From contig JAWLBB010000003.1 of assembly GCA_041395105.1 (NCBI GenBank), positions 1-64,000 of the forward strand: a stretch of 64,000 nt of DNA, in the 5' to 3' direction. Position numbers and translations under genes: made by a program. The notes under the pieces were generated by a model that was given only the letters and a program-made list of their open reading frames with translations, was not told the origin of the DNA and did no database searches. Shown here one piece after another: positions 35,486 to 43,875 of the stretch (position 1 is its first letter; each line of letters begins with the position of its first letter). Origin of the DNA: Opitutaceae bacterium (GTDB taxonomy: Bacteria; Verrucomicrobiota; Verrucomicrobiia; Opitutales; Opitutaceae).

Positions 35486-36490
35486 ATGAATGAAACGACG
35501 AGACAACGCCTTTTCGCCATTTCCGGTGCCTTCGATCATCCGGTAACGGTGGGGATCACTGTCGGGCTGGTCGTGGTCCTGACGGTCGCTTCAGTTGTTA
35601 TCCGGGTGCTTCAGAAGAGCGGACGTCTGAGTCCGGAGATGTCTCGTGAGCTGGTCCAGAGAACGAGGTCGTGGTTCATCGTGACACCGGCGCTGGTGGT
35701 GCCTGTTCTCCTCGGTGCCTGCTGGACAATGGTGGGCATCGGTATTCTGAGCCTGATCTGCCTCAGGGAATTCGCGCGGGCGACGGGCTTCTTTCGGTAT
35801 CGGTCGCTGCATGTGATCGTCATGCTCGGGATACTGGCCGTCACCTATGCCGTGCTCGATGACTGGTACGGGCTCTTCACGGCCCTGTCGACCTTGGTCG
35901 TGATTCTGATCGTGCCCGTCGCGATCATCGCGGATCAGCCGATGGGATACATTCAGCGGGTGGCTCTGGGCATCTTTGGCTTTGTCTTCTTCGGGACATG
36001 CCTCGGGCACCTTGGATACATGGCGAACCATGCCGACTTCCGGCCCATTATCCTGATGCTGTTCCTGACCGTGGAACTGAACGACGTGTTCGCGTTTCTC
36101 TCGGGCAAACTCATCGGCGGACGGAAGTTTCTGCCGAACACGAGCCCGAACAAGACTCTGGGTGGCGCGCTCGGTGCACTTGTCCTGACCACGATCCTGG
36201 CTGCGACACTCGGACATTTCGTCTTCAAAGGGGGAGCACTGGATACTCCGTTTTTCCTGATCGGGTTGGGGCTGATCATCAGTGTGGCCGGCCAAGTTGG
36301 TGACCTCATGATGTCGTCGATCAAGCGGGATCTCAAAGTCAAGGATTTGGGAGCTTCCATTCCCGGACATGGTGGTTTCCTTGATCGGTTTGACAGCCTG
36401 ATATTGGTGGCCCCCGCCGTGTTTCACTACGTCAACTATTTCGGGAGACCCGGCTTCGACCAGGCCTCCAGGTTCTTCACCGGGCCATGA
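35486..36490 (+). CDS. cdsA: Phosphatidate cytidylyltransferase (CDP-diacylglycerol synthase)
   Basis: 334 residues, about eight membrane helices. The CdsA signature is at the C-terminal side: SPNKTLGGALGALVLTTILA, SVAGQVGDLMMSSIKRDLKV and KDLGASIPGHGGFLDRFDSL, containing the Mg-binding D and K-x-x-x-KD-x-x-x-x-P-GHGG-x-x-D-R-x-D. GGAAGGA precedes the ATG. It makes CDP-diacylglycerol from phosphatidate and CTP, the donor substrate of the preceding phosphatidyltransferase. Confidence 0.88.
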   Translation: MNETTRQRLFAISGAFDHPVTVGITVGLVVVLTVASVVIRVLQKSGRLSPEMSRELVQRTRSWFIVTPALVVPVLLGACWTMVGIGILSLICLREFARATGFFRYRSLHVIVMLGILAVTYAVLDDWYGLFTALSTLVVILIVPVAIIADQPMGYIQRVALGIFGFVFFGTCLGHLGYMANHADFRPIILMLFLTVELNDVFAFLSGKLIGGRKFLPNTSPNKTLGGALGALVLTTILAATLGHFVFKGGALDTPFFLIGLGLIISVAGQVGDLMMSSIKRDLKVKDLGASIPGHGGFLDRFDSLILVAPAVFHYVNYFGRPGFDQASRFFTGP

Positions 36491-36644
36491 GAGGTCTTTC
36501 TGGAGATGATGGGATGCTTTGTCGTCAGACCAGACCGTTCGGGCAGAGTTGCCTTGGGTTGGTGTCCGGCCTTGAGCATGGGGAGGCGGGCCCCGAGTCA
36601 ATCGTTGCGACACGCTTCACCGCACTCAAGACACCCCCTGAATC

Positions 36645-37361
36645 ATGAGCGCGGACTGGAAATACGAACCGGCTCACGACTTTGGGCTGACACCGGCTGA
36701 GCGCCGCTGCAGCCTGCGCCGTGAGGCTGGTCTGTCGGGATATCTGGTGAACTTCTTCTGGCGGTGCCTGACGCGGTGTTACATGAGTGTGTTTCACCGT
36801 TTGGCAATCGAGGGCCGCGAGAATCTGCCGTCAGAACCCCCGTTCGTCCTGGTGTCCAACCATGCCAGTCACCTCGATGCCGTTGTTCTGGGACTGGCCA
36901 CGCCCTGGCGACACGTGGGGAAGGTATTTCCGATTGCGGCGGGTGACCATTTTTTCGAAAAGGCCTTGGCGGCAACTCTCGTAACGGCCAGTATGAATGC
37001 TCTTCCGATCTGGCGGAAATGCTATACCGGGCACACTCTCAGAGAGCTTCGGCATCGGCTGATAGAGGAGAAGTGCATCTTCATCATCTTCCCTGAAGGA
37101 ACACGATCGAAGACGGGCGCAGTGAACCGCTTCAAGCCCGGGATCGGGCGGGTGGTCTGCGGAACCACGGTCCCGGTGGTTCCCTGCTTCATTGAGGGTG
37201 CCTGGAAGGCGATGCCGTCGGATGCGTCGTGGCCGCGTCCGGGAAAGATCCGGCTTCGAATCGGCAAGCCGCTGCTCTTCGACCGGTTTTCCGACGATCG
37301 CTCCGGCTGGGAAGCTGCGACCGCCGGGATGGAATCCGCGGTCAAGTCACTGTCCCGGTAA
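36645..37361 (+). CDS. plsC: 1-acyl-sn-glycerol-3-phosphate acyltransferase
   Basis: 238 residues. It carries the HX4D catalytic box NHASHLD (His73, Asp78) and the substrate box FPEGTRS (149-155), with GREN upstream and VPVVPCFIEGAWKAMP as the later conserved strand. A membrane-associated helix precedes the first box. It acylates lysophosphatidate to phosphatidate, the substrate of CdsA, so these genes cover consecutive steps of phospholipid synthesis. No Shine-Dalgarno site is obvious; 154 bases separate it from cdsA. Confidence 0.85.
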   Translation: MSADWKYEPAHDFGLTPAERRCSLRREAGLSGYLVNFFWRCLTRCYMSVFHRLAIEGRENLPSEPPFVLVSNHASHLDAVVLGLATPWRHVGKVFPIAAGDHFFEKALAATLVTASMNALPIWRKCYTGHTLRELRHRLIEEKCIFIIFPEGTRSKTGAVNRFKPGIGRVVCGTTVPVVPCFIEGAWKAMPSDASWPRPGKIRLRIGKPLLFDRFSDDRSGWEAATAGMESAVKSLSR

Positions 37362-37524
37362 CTTCGGAGCCGATTGGGGTGGGGCACCCTCTTCCCGGGG
37401 GTGCGGAAGACTCAAGGGGCCGACCGCTGCTGGATATCTTTGGATGGAAATTTTGGATACGTCCTGTCGGGCCGACTGTCGCAAGAGTAAAGAGTAACGG
37501 CTGATCCTATTCCGACTGTTTCGT

Positions 37525-37895
37525 TCCTTGCATGTCCCGGCGTATCATCAAGTAGCCGGAAGCGAAGCGGGTGTTCGTTCACCCCCGAAGCATCCGTCAC
37601 TCGAAAATCATTCCACAAGCAGCGCCTTTCGTATCTTTCGTCACTTCCGTGTTCGCTCCCACCCCGAAGCATCCGTCACCCGAAGCATCCCTCACCCAAA
37701 AACCATCCGTAAGCCGCGCCCTTCGTTACCTTCGTTCCTTTGTAGTTCAATCCCATCCGGAACACCTGTTACCGCGACGCGGTATCCTGCTCCCGCGCAT
37801 CGCGGGATCCTTGTTCCAACAACCCCGCCCTTCCGACCTACCATTCGTTACCTTCCGTTCCTTCAGCGAAGCGAGTGTTCAATCCCCCCCCGAAG
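37525..37895. repeat. Repeat block left of the VapBC module
   Basis: It begins with a 51-bp unit (TTCCTTGCATGTCCCGGCGT ... GAAGCGGGTGT) nearly identical to 39865-39915. It continues with several CCGAAGCATCCGTCAC words and an ACCTTCGTTCCTTTGTAGTT block (about 37729-37748), all present again at 39500-39915. CCCGGC/GCCGG inside the unit can form a small hairpin, as in REP sequences. No coding signal. Confidence 0.6.
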
Positions 37896-37916
37896 CATCC
37901 GTCCACGGTCCACAGA

Positions 37917-38312
37917 TCACTCGCCGACCACTTCCAACTGCAACCCGTCGATCCGATGGAAATGACGACGGTTCCGGGTCACCAGCGGTTTGCTCTCGGC
38001 CAGAGCCGTGGCTGCGATCCAAAGATCATTTTGACCGATCTCCTTCCATGCTTTCGTTGTCTGGAGGGCGGCGCAGATCCGGGCATAGCAGGGAACTGCG
38101 GGCTGGGCGTCATGGATGGGGATTCCGATGGAGAGGAACTCACGGACCTTTTCAGGATCGTGTCCGGCCCGGAGGGATCCGTGCCAGAACTCGCCCATGA
38201 CCACCCAGGGAATACCGAGAGATCTTCCCGCATTCGCCGAAGCGAAAGCGGCCGCCCATTTTTGTCCGCGCCAGAGCCCGACCAGAAGGGTGGTGTCTGC
38301 GATCAGATCCAT
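37917..38312 (-). CDS. vapC: PIN-domain toxin (VapC family)
   Basis: 131 residues. The acidic residues of the PIN ribonuclease site are present: Asp6 (LIADTTLLVG), Glu41 (VVMGEFWHG), Asp96 (IGQNDLWIAATAL); VTRNRRHFHRIDGL is the usual last strand and helix. It cleaves RNA when freed from its antitoxin. The start lies inside the antitoxin gene (10-nt overlap), the classic VapBC arrangement. Confidence 0.85.
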   Translation of the reverse strand: MDLIADTTLLVGLWRGQKWAAAFASANAGRSLGIPWVVMGEFWHGSLRAGHDPEKVREFLSIGIPIHDAQPAVPCYARICAALQTTKAWKEIGQNDLWIAATALAESKPLVTRNRRHFHRIDGLQLEVVGE

Positions 38313-38533
38313 GGCTCTTCCTTGGCTGAGGAGCGGTTCTCCACCGACTTCTCAAGAGTCTCGTTTCCGGTCATCAAGGCTGTCTGATTGGCCTCGGCAA
38401 AGCTCAGGAAAGCACCCAGTGTGCCCGGTTCGGGCAGGACGCGCTTGACCACGGACGAAAACGACTCCCGGCTTCCCCGTTTCCACGCCTTAAGCCGGTT
38501 GTAGGCATCGTCGTCCAGAGTGATTGTCTTCAT
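38303..38533 (-). CDS. vapB: VapB-type antitoxin (PF02697-like)
   Basis: 76 residues from the ATG at 38533. MKTITLDDDAYNRLKAWKRG is the ribbon-helix-helix-like start of this antitoxin class; the C-terminal part (NQTALMTGNETLEKSV) would wrap the toxin. It overlaps vapC by 10 nt. The promoter probably lies in the TGTATACACGA region around 38540, where GTGTATACAC is a perfect palindrome and a candidate operator for autoregulation. Confidence 0.78.
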   Translation of the reverse strand: MKTITLDDDAYNRLKAWKRGSRESFSSVVKRVLPEPGTLGAFLSFAEANQTALMTGNETLEKSVENRSSAKEEPWI

Positions 38534-38538
38534 AGCTC

Positions 38539-38548
38539 GTGTATACAC
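38539..38548. promoter_or_regulatory. Palindrome GTGTATACAC, candidate VapB operator
   Basis: A perfect 10-bp palindrome a few bases upstream of the vapB start codon. VapBC complexes usually bind such inverted repeats over their own promoter. Confidence 0.4.
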
Positions 38549-38740
38549 GAACGACCGCACAAATCAAATCATAAACCCGATTTCCTGGCAGACTCCAGAG
38601 ATCACCGGTCACTCCACCCACCGCCCGCCTGCTCCCCTCATCTCCCACCTCCGTTGCGGTTTTGACCGTCCACCGTCCCCCGCTTGTCCGGGCGTATCGA
38701 AGAGTAGCCTGATCCACCGTCCACCTGAAGTGGCCTAGTC

Positions 38741-39127
38741 TCAGCGTTTCGCTGCCTTGCCGTAGTCTGCCCTGGGTTCGCGGACGAGTATCTCGGCAGG
38801 AATGCCGAGTCCTTCGTGGAGCGAACGGATCATGCTCAGGCTCAACGGACGTTTCCGGCTCAGGACTTCCGAGATCTTGCTTTTGCTCGGGATATAGCGG
38901 GTCAGATCCGCCGGCCTCAGGCCTTCCTGATCCATCCGGAACTTGATCGCCTCGATGGGATCCGGAGGGTCGATGGGTTGGTGGGTGTCTTCATAGCGTT
39001 CCACCAGAATCGACCAGAGTTCGAGTTCGTCCTCCTCGGGCGACCCTTTCTTTGCGTCCATCAATACTTCGATGCGCGAGAGCACAGCTTCATATTCGGA
39101 TCTGTTTCTGATGACCTTTGGGTTCAT
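38741..39127 (-). CDS. higA: HigA-type antitoxin (Xre helix-turn-helix)
   Basis: 128 residues from the ATG at 39127 (MNPKVIRNRSEYEAVLSRIE), the usual HigA opening. After an Asp/Pro linker comes the helix-turn-helix: LRPADLTRYIPSKSKISEVL, then RKRPLSLSMIRSLHEGLGIP. It neutralises HigB and represses the operon. The frame continues upstream through the toxin but is not coding there. It starts 11 bases after the toxin stop; toxin-first order is normal for HigBA. Confidence 0.85.
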   Translation of the reverse strand: MNPKVIRNRSEYEAVLSRIEVLMDAKKGSPEEDELELWSILVERYEDTHQPIDPPDPIEAIKFRMDQEGLRPADLTRYIPSKSKISEVLSRKRPLSLSMIRSLHEGLGIPAEILVREPRADYGKAAKR

Positions 39128-39138
39128 GGCGGGAGTGG

Positions 39139-39432
39139 TCAGATATTTGCGGCGTCGATACGGTCGTAATCCGCATGTGTCCCCAGATAGCGCACGAAGA
39201 CAATACCGGTATTGTAGTGGATTTTGACGATCAGGCGGTAGGCGTTGCCCTTGATGTTGAAGATGACCCGGTTTCCGGGAAGAATGTCTGCGGACTGATA
39301 GCGTTTTCTCACATCCATTGGCGTTTTCCATCGGGCGTCCGTCACCTCGTGGAACCAGGCCCTGAGTGGCTGCTCGGCATCCGGATGAAGCCGCCAGAAT
39401 TCCCTGAGTGTCTTCCTGGCGATGATCCGCAT
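39139..39432 (-). CDS. higB: HigB-type mRNA interferase toxin
   Basis: 97 residues from the ATG at 39432 (MRIIARKTLREFW). Family marks: FHEVTDARWKTPMDVRKRY, ADILPGNRVIFNIKGNAYRL and VRYLGTHADYDRIDA, the conserved end of the HigB/RelE-like fold PF09907. It cuts mRNA at the ribosome until bound by HigA. Confidence 0.87.
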   Translation of the reverse strand: MRIIARKTLREFWRLHPDAEQPLRAWFHEVTDARWKTPMDVRKRYQSADILPGNRVIFNIKGNAYRLIVKIHYNTGIVFVRYLGTHADYDRIDAANI

Positions 39433-39499
39433 TTGCTTTCTCGAGATTCTGGCTGCGTTCAATAGAGTTCCCGAAAAGGGAACTTTGTCAAGAATCAAT

Positions 39500-39990
39500 C
39501 CGAAGCATCCGTCCAGGATCTACCGTGCACAATCCCACTCAAGCTCCGCCCTTCCGCCTACCTTCGTTACCTTCCGCTCCTTAAGCGAAGCGGGTGTTCA
39601 ATCCCCCCGAAGCATCTGTTACTCGAAAACCACCACAAGCAGCGCCTTTCGTTTCTTTCGTCACTTCCGTGTTCCTCCCTCCCGAAGCATCCGTCACAGG
39701 AAACCACACCACAAGCCACGCCCTTCGTTACCTTCGTTCCTTTGTAGTTCAATCCCCCTCCAGAAGCTGCGCCCCAAAACCCGAAGCATTCATCACCCTA
39801 AGGGACACTCCACAATCCACGCACAACTCCACTTCATTTCACCTGCCCTGAGCCTGTCGAAGGGTTCCTTGCAGGTCCCGGCGTATCATCAAGTAGCCGG
39901 AAGCGAAGCGGGTGTGTCACCGATCTCCTCCCACCTTCGACCTTCAGACCTTCGGCTTGTCCCCATCTCCCATCTACCATCTTCCATCTC
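39500..39990. repeat. Repeat block right of the HigBA module
   Basis: A second copy of the material at 37525-37895: CCGAAGCATCCGTC words, the CCTTCGTTCCTTTGTAGTTC block (39732-39751) and the 51-bp unit at 39865-39915. It then holds an 8-base-periodic tract (CCCATCTCCCATCTACCATC, about 39963) that recurs near 40570 and 40775. Confidence 0.6.
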
Positions 39991-40017
39991 CGCCGCGTCA
40001 GCGGCCTAATCACCTCT

Positions 40018-40398
40018 TCAATCACCGTCCTCAATCCCCTCAATCAACTCCTTCGATTCATTGAGAATCCTTTCGAAGAACGCATCCGCCTTTTCCTGGC
40101 TGCGCCGAGTGAAGGTGTAGTACGTTTTCCGGCCGTCCGGTGCCTTGACCGGGGCGAAGACGCCGAGTTCCACCATCCGGGCGATGGCGGCGCTGGTGGT
40201 GGAACGGGGGAGGTTGAGCCGCTGGGCGATATTGGTCACGGTGGCCTTTTCGATCGTCCCCTTGATATAGTAGATGGAGAGGATATTGGTCAGCCGGATC
40301 TGGTTGATGGTGACCGACCCGTCCATGTGTTCGGCGAGGGCTTGAAAGACTCTGAAAATGATCCGGGCCGAGGCCAGGTTTCGCTCATTGATCGGCAT
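40018..40398 (-). CDS. MarR-family winged-helix regulator
   Basis: 126 residues. After a helical dimerisation segment (SARIIFRVFQALAEHMDGS) comes the winged helix: KATVTNIAQRLNLPRSTTSA, AIARMVELGVFAPVKAPDGR and KTYYTFTRRSQEK (the wing). The C-terminal helix completes the dimer. A target gene is not evident: the neighbours are toxin-antitoxin genes and repeats, and it stands alone. Confidence 0.75.
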   Translation of the reverse strand: MPINERNLASARIIFRVFQALAEHMDGSVTINQIRLTNILSIYYIKGTIEKATVTNIAQRLNLPRSTTSAAIARMVELGVFAPVKAPDGRKTYYTFTRRSQEKADAFFERILNESKELIEGIEDGD

Positions 40399-40647
40399 GT
40401 CAGAGTAGAGGGATTACGCTCTTGAGCACCGGGCAGGGAGATCCGCCAGCATCCGGACCTATCCTTGAGTATTTCACGGATTAACCGGAATTATCCGCAT
40501 GTCCATCAGAAAGTTAAGCGGTATTTCATTGGGATGAGACCATCGGATGACTAGCGGCCTGTTCAAACCCCATCTCCCATCTGCGATCTGCCATCTCCGC
40601 CGTTCCAGTGACCTCGGCCCATACCCCCTACAGGTGAACTTCAAGAC

Positions 40648-40809
40648 ATGAACGTGACCTTCGAAAAGGAGAAGTTTCTGCGGCTGTTCAAGTACCTGCG
40701 GATCGGCGGGCGCCGGGGACGCCAGGTCACAATCTCATCCTCTGTGTTTGTCTCCAACCCGATCTCCGATCTCCCATCTTCAAACCTCGCCGCACTGCGG
40801 CTTCTCTGA
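40648..40809 (+). CDS. Possible small protein (53 aa), weak
   Basis: MNVTFEKEKFLRLFKYLRIG starts like a basic amphipathic protein, and the frame stops immediately before the TTG start of the next gene. The second half (VSNPISDLPSSNLAALRLL) lies over the dispersed CATCTCCCATC-type repeat and is probably not protein. It is more likely a truncated N-terminus than a gene. Confidence 0.2.
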   Translation: MNVTFEKEKFLRLFKYLRIGGRRGRQVTISSSVFVSNPISDLPSSNLAALRLL

Positions 40810-41598
40810 TTGAGCACCATCGCCGGCATCAAGCTCTCCGAATCCGAGGTCGCGGTTCTTTGCGACCTCATCGATGGGCTTCCGGATGCATTCCTGTCGA
40901 AGAAAGGGGCCACGCTGTTCAGGGTTGGGTTCACAGAACCCGCGGCCCTGCGGGTCCACCTGAAGAAGCTGGTCAGCGGGAAGAATTCAGTGCCCAAGGT
41001 CCTGGTGGATCTGCTCAGTGAGGAACTCCCACTACGGGAACTTGTGGATGGAGTCCGGGCGGATTGTCTCGAGGGTTTTCTGCCCGCCCTGGCGGGCCTT
41101 CACGGGCGTGATTCAGTGAGGTTGGTGCTTCTGACTTCCGAGTCGAGAAAGGTCCAGCAACTGGCCTCGAAGGTTCCGGAAAATCCGGTTGACGACAAAG
41201 CGGCGAGCGCCAAGGACCTCCTGCTCAAGATCACCCGTTTGGTCGAACTCGATCCTGCGATTCTTTCTGATCAGCACCCGAATCCCGGCAGACGGTCAAA
41301 CGACGACGGTGAAACCGATCAGACGGTCAGTGAACAAGCAGAGTTCAAGGAATTGGCTGCCGTGGTCACCGCGGAAGAGGATTCCGGGGCCAACCAGGAA
41401 AACAGGCCGCGGGTGGCGATCTCGGATCTGAAGAACCGCATCGCGGAGCTGGACGCCGCGCTGGCTGCGAAGGAGACGGCGCTCAAGGCATCGACCGCGC
41501 GGGAAGGCGAGCTTCTCGAGCGAATCGCGGAGCTCTCAAGAACCGAAGACAAGCGGATCGCCAGGGAGGTCGGGAAGCGTCTCACAGACATCGAATAA
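40810..41598 (+). CDS. Unknown protein with C-terminal coiled coil
   Basis: 262 residues from a TTG start without a convincing ribosome site, so the start is uncertain. The N-terminal about 125 residues are a compact alpha-rich domain (SESEVAVLCDLIDGLPDAFL, AALRVHLKKLVSGKNSVPKV). A low-complexity acidic linker follows, then a coiled coil at about 205-255 (LKNRIAELDAALAAKETALK). I recognise no family. The abrupt end 60 bases before a family C element raises the chance that it is the N-terminal part of a larger protein. Confidence 0.45.
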   Translation: MSTIAGIKLSESEVAVLCDLIDGLPDAFLSKKGATLFRVGFTEPAALRVHLKKLVSGKNSVPKVLVDLLSEELPLRELVDGVRADCLEGFLPALAGLHGRDSVRLVLLTSESRKVQQLASKVPENPVDDKAASAKDLLLKITRLVELDPAILSDQHPNPGRRSNDDGETDQTVSEQAEFKELAAVVTAEEDSGANQENRPRVAISDLKNRIAELDAALAAKETALKASTAREGELLERIAELSRTEDKRIAREVGKRLTDIE

Positions 41599-41654
41599 GC
41601 GAGACCGGACCCGCCGGCGAAAGGCTGGCCTGACCAGGCCGAACAAATCCAATC

Positions 41655-41831
41655 TCAAAAGAAACTGTAGCATGCAACGTATTCTTTTTCCGTCCGAAAG
41701 AAACCGTATCATACTACAGTTTCTTTCAGAATTCCCGGCCAGCCCGGCCCAGGCGCAGATTCCCTCATGCATACCCAATAACGAAACTGAAAACTGAACG
41801 ATGACCCCTTTTCAGCGCCCTTTTCAGCGCC
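41655..41831. mobile_element. Family C element, copy 1, at the nuclease breakpoint
   Basis: It has a perfect 13-bp inverted repeat AAAGAAACTGTAG (41658-41670) and CTACAGTTTCTTT (41714-41726) around TAGCATGCAACGTATTCTTT. It closes with CTGAACGATGACCCCTTTTC, and TTTCAGCGCC occurs twice. The same layout recurs at 45385-45537. Confidence 0.5.
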
Positions 41832-42230
41832 CTGGCGCCGGAAGACCTCGCTAACGAGGTGCTCGAACGACTTCCAGGTTAGGTCTTTCATGGACTCCAG
41901 TGAGATTGAACGATCGGCCAATCGCCGGCACCGGGCCCTGAAGAAGAGCGAAAGAAGCGAAAAAAGGAGGAAGGGCAGGGTGGCGAGGCAACCCAGAGTC
42001 TGATCACCGACCTGGATCGAATCAGCAATCACGGTTCCAGACCCGAGAAGAGGCAGACCGAAGGAAACGACGCGATAGGCGCCTGCCCCTAGGAGGAGAC
42101 TGACCCAGAAGGGCGCCCTTACCAGAATATCCCCAAACGATTCCCGTCGACTCGTCACCTTACTGGTATCGGATCCGTCCCCATTGGCATTCAATCGAGG
42201 TAGGGCAAAAGGTGAGTCTTGGTTTGACAA
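41709..42230 (-). CDS. Membrane-anchored Mrr-type restriction endonuclease, truncated
   Basis: Residues about 37-95 contain two membrane helices (VSLLLGAGAYRVVSFGL, LATLPFLLFSLLSLFF). After them SISLESMKDLTWKSFEHLVS, EVFRRQG is the start of an Mrr-cat nuclease domain (L-x-x-LSWKEFE-LV-E-x-RRQGY). Exactly at RRQG the sequence changes to AEKGAEKGSS, encoded by the family C element. The catalytic D...E-x-K core is absent, so the product cannot be an active nuclease. Two-helix membrane Mrr proteins are known defence-island genes. Confidence 0.6.
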   Translation of the reverse strand: MSNQDSPFALPRLNANGDGSDTSKVTSRRESFGDILVRAPFWVSLLLGAGAYRVVSFGLPLLGSGTVIADSIQVGDQTLGCLATLPFLLFSLLSLFFRARCRRLADRSISLESMKDLTWKSFEHLVSEVFRRQGAEKGAEKGSSFSFQFRYWVCMRESAPGPGWPGILKETVV

Positions 42231-42294
42231 ATCCCTTCAACTCCAAATCGGAAGACTGGCAATCAACGCCAGTCCGAAACTCGTGTTGGGCGTG

Positions 42295-42320
42295 AACTAC
42301 AAACTACAAAGCCTGATCCC
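42295..42320. repeat. Solitary family A element end (right end orientation)
   Basis: AACTACAAACTACAAAGCCT followed by GATCCC is the right terminus of the family A MITEs. It lies 70 bases upstream of the epimerase pseudogene. Confidence 0.5.
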
Positions 42321-42393
42321 ATTTGCCTTTCCCCGTTTTTGAGATCGACGCGAGGAGTCGGCCGGATCAGATTCTTCAGGCAATGGACGTGGG

Positions 42394-43603
42394 ATGAGCA
42401 GTTCCGAGCACAACGAGAAGGCGCTTTCCGAACTCTACCGGCACGCCCTGGTTGAGGATGTCCTGCCTTTCTGGTTGCGTTTCGGGCTGGACCGGGAGCA
42501 CGGCGGAGTCATCACCGCGCTGGATCGCGACGGATCCATCCTGGATACCGACAAGGTCATCTGGTTTCAGGGGCGTGCGGCGTGGATGTATGCGACCGCC
42601 TTCCTGACCGTCGAGCGGCGCCCCGAGTGGCTGGACGCCGCAAAGTCCTGCATTGCCTTCCTGCGCCAATTCGCATCGGACGCGTCCGGGAAGATGTACT
42701 TCCTCGTCAGTCGCACGGGTCAGCCACTCCGCATGAGGCGTTACGTCTATTCCGAATCGTTCGCGGCGATTGCCTCGGCGGCGTATGCCGGGGCCGCAGG
42801 CGACGGTCGCGCGGCCGACGAAGCCGTGACCGCGTTTGATCGCTATATTGATCACTCCTTTACGCCCGGTCGGATGGAAGCCAAGGTTGATCCATCGAGT
42901 CGTCCCATGATCGGCGCGGGTCCACGCATGATCGGTATCGCAACGGCACAGGAGATTCGCCAGCACTTGGGCGAAATCCGGATTCGGGGCCGCACGCCAT
43001 CCGAATGGATCGACTGCTGGATCGACGACATTGAGCGGTTGTTCTTCAAGCCGGAACTGGGTGCCATGATGGAAACGGTCGCTCCGGACGGTGCGATCAT
43101 CGATCACTACGACGGGCGCCTCCTCAACCCCGGTCACGCCATCGAGGCGAGTTGGTTCATCATGCATGAGGGTCGGCATCGTGCGGACCAGCGTCTAGTC
43201 CGGCTGGGTGCCGCAATCCTCGAGTGCATGTGGAAACGAGGTTGGGATGAGCACTACGGCGGATTGTTCTACTTTCGCGATCTCAGAAACCTGCCGGTGC
43301 AGGAATACTGGCAGGACATGAAATTCTGGTGGCCGCACAACGAAGCGGTCATCGCCACCCTGCTGGCCTGGAAACTGACCGGCGACCCCAAATTCCGCGA
43401 AATGCACCGGGCGGTTCACGACTGGAGCTTTGAACACTTTGCCGATTCCGAGCACGGCGAATGGGCACGGCTACCTCCACCGCGATGGAACACCCAGCAG
43501 CCTCGCCAAAGGCACGTTGTGGAAAGGTCCCTTTCACCTGCCGCGGATGCTTTAGTACTGCCATCGCCTCCTGACGCCTGAAGGCACAGGGCAAGAGCCG
43601 TGA
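42394..43603 (+). pseudogene. AGE-family epimerase/isomerase (N-acylglucosamine 2-epimerase type), frameshifted
   Basis: The first about 355 codons follow the (alpha/alpha)6 AGE fold: HGGVITALDRDGSILDTDKV, IWFQGRAAWMYATAF, YVYSESFAAIASAAYAG, LLNPGHAIEASWFIMHEG, EYWQDMKFWWPHNEAVIATL. At 43463-43465 an extra G in GAATGGGCAC shifts the frame. The other frame continues correctly as HGYLHRDGTPSSLAKGTLWK and GPFHLPRML, hits TAG (43553-43555) where Trp is expected, then YCHRLLTPEG to the TGA at 43601. Two independent lesions remove the last helices and one active-site His region, so the enzyme is probably dead. Confidence 0.75.
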
Positions 43604-43639
43604 ACGACGTCTTCTGTTACCGCGGATACAGCAGCGTTT

Positions 43640-43725
43640 CCCGGGCGCCTCTCCGTGGCCAACACCCAACACCCATCATTCCGGAGCAAACCCATCCCGT
43701 CGCATCAGTTGGCGTCGGGAGCGAC
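43640..43725. repeat. REP-like intergenic repeat
   Basis: GTGGCCAACACCCAACACCC (about 43654) and CCCGTCGCATCAGTTGGCGT-CGGGAGCG (about 43691) recur in altered form at 45125 and 45275. The second can fold into a CCCG...CGGG hairpin. Confidence 0.45.
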
Positions 43726-43875
43726 TCCACGCCCCCCCGCTCAACACTGGAATTGCCCTGGATCCTTGGACTGCCTCCTCTTCCGTAGATCCACTCGAGA
43801 ATGGCACTGGCAACAGAGTCCACGGATCAGCCTCCGGAATTGCATTTCGCAAGTAGCAGCGAAGTTTCTGCGCGA

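Noticed and set aside
39567..39752. Short minus-strand protein starting MNYKGTKVTKGV
   Set aside because: Encoded by the dispersed TTCGTTCCTTTGTAGTT repeat; such translations recur wherever the repeat lies.
38720..39990. Integron-like attC sites around the toxin-antitoxin modules
   Set aside because: The repeats lack the R-core GTTRRRY and inverse-core symmetry, and no integrase is present.
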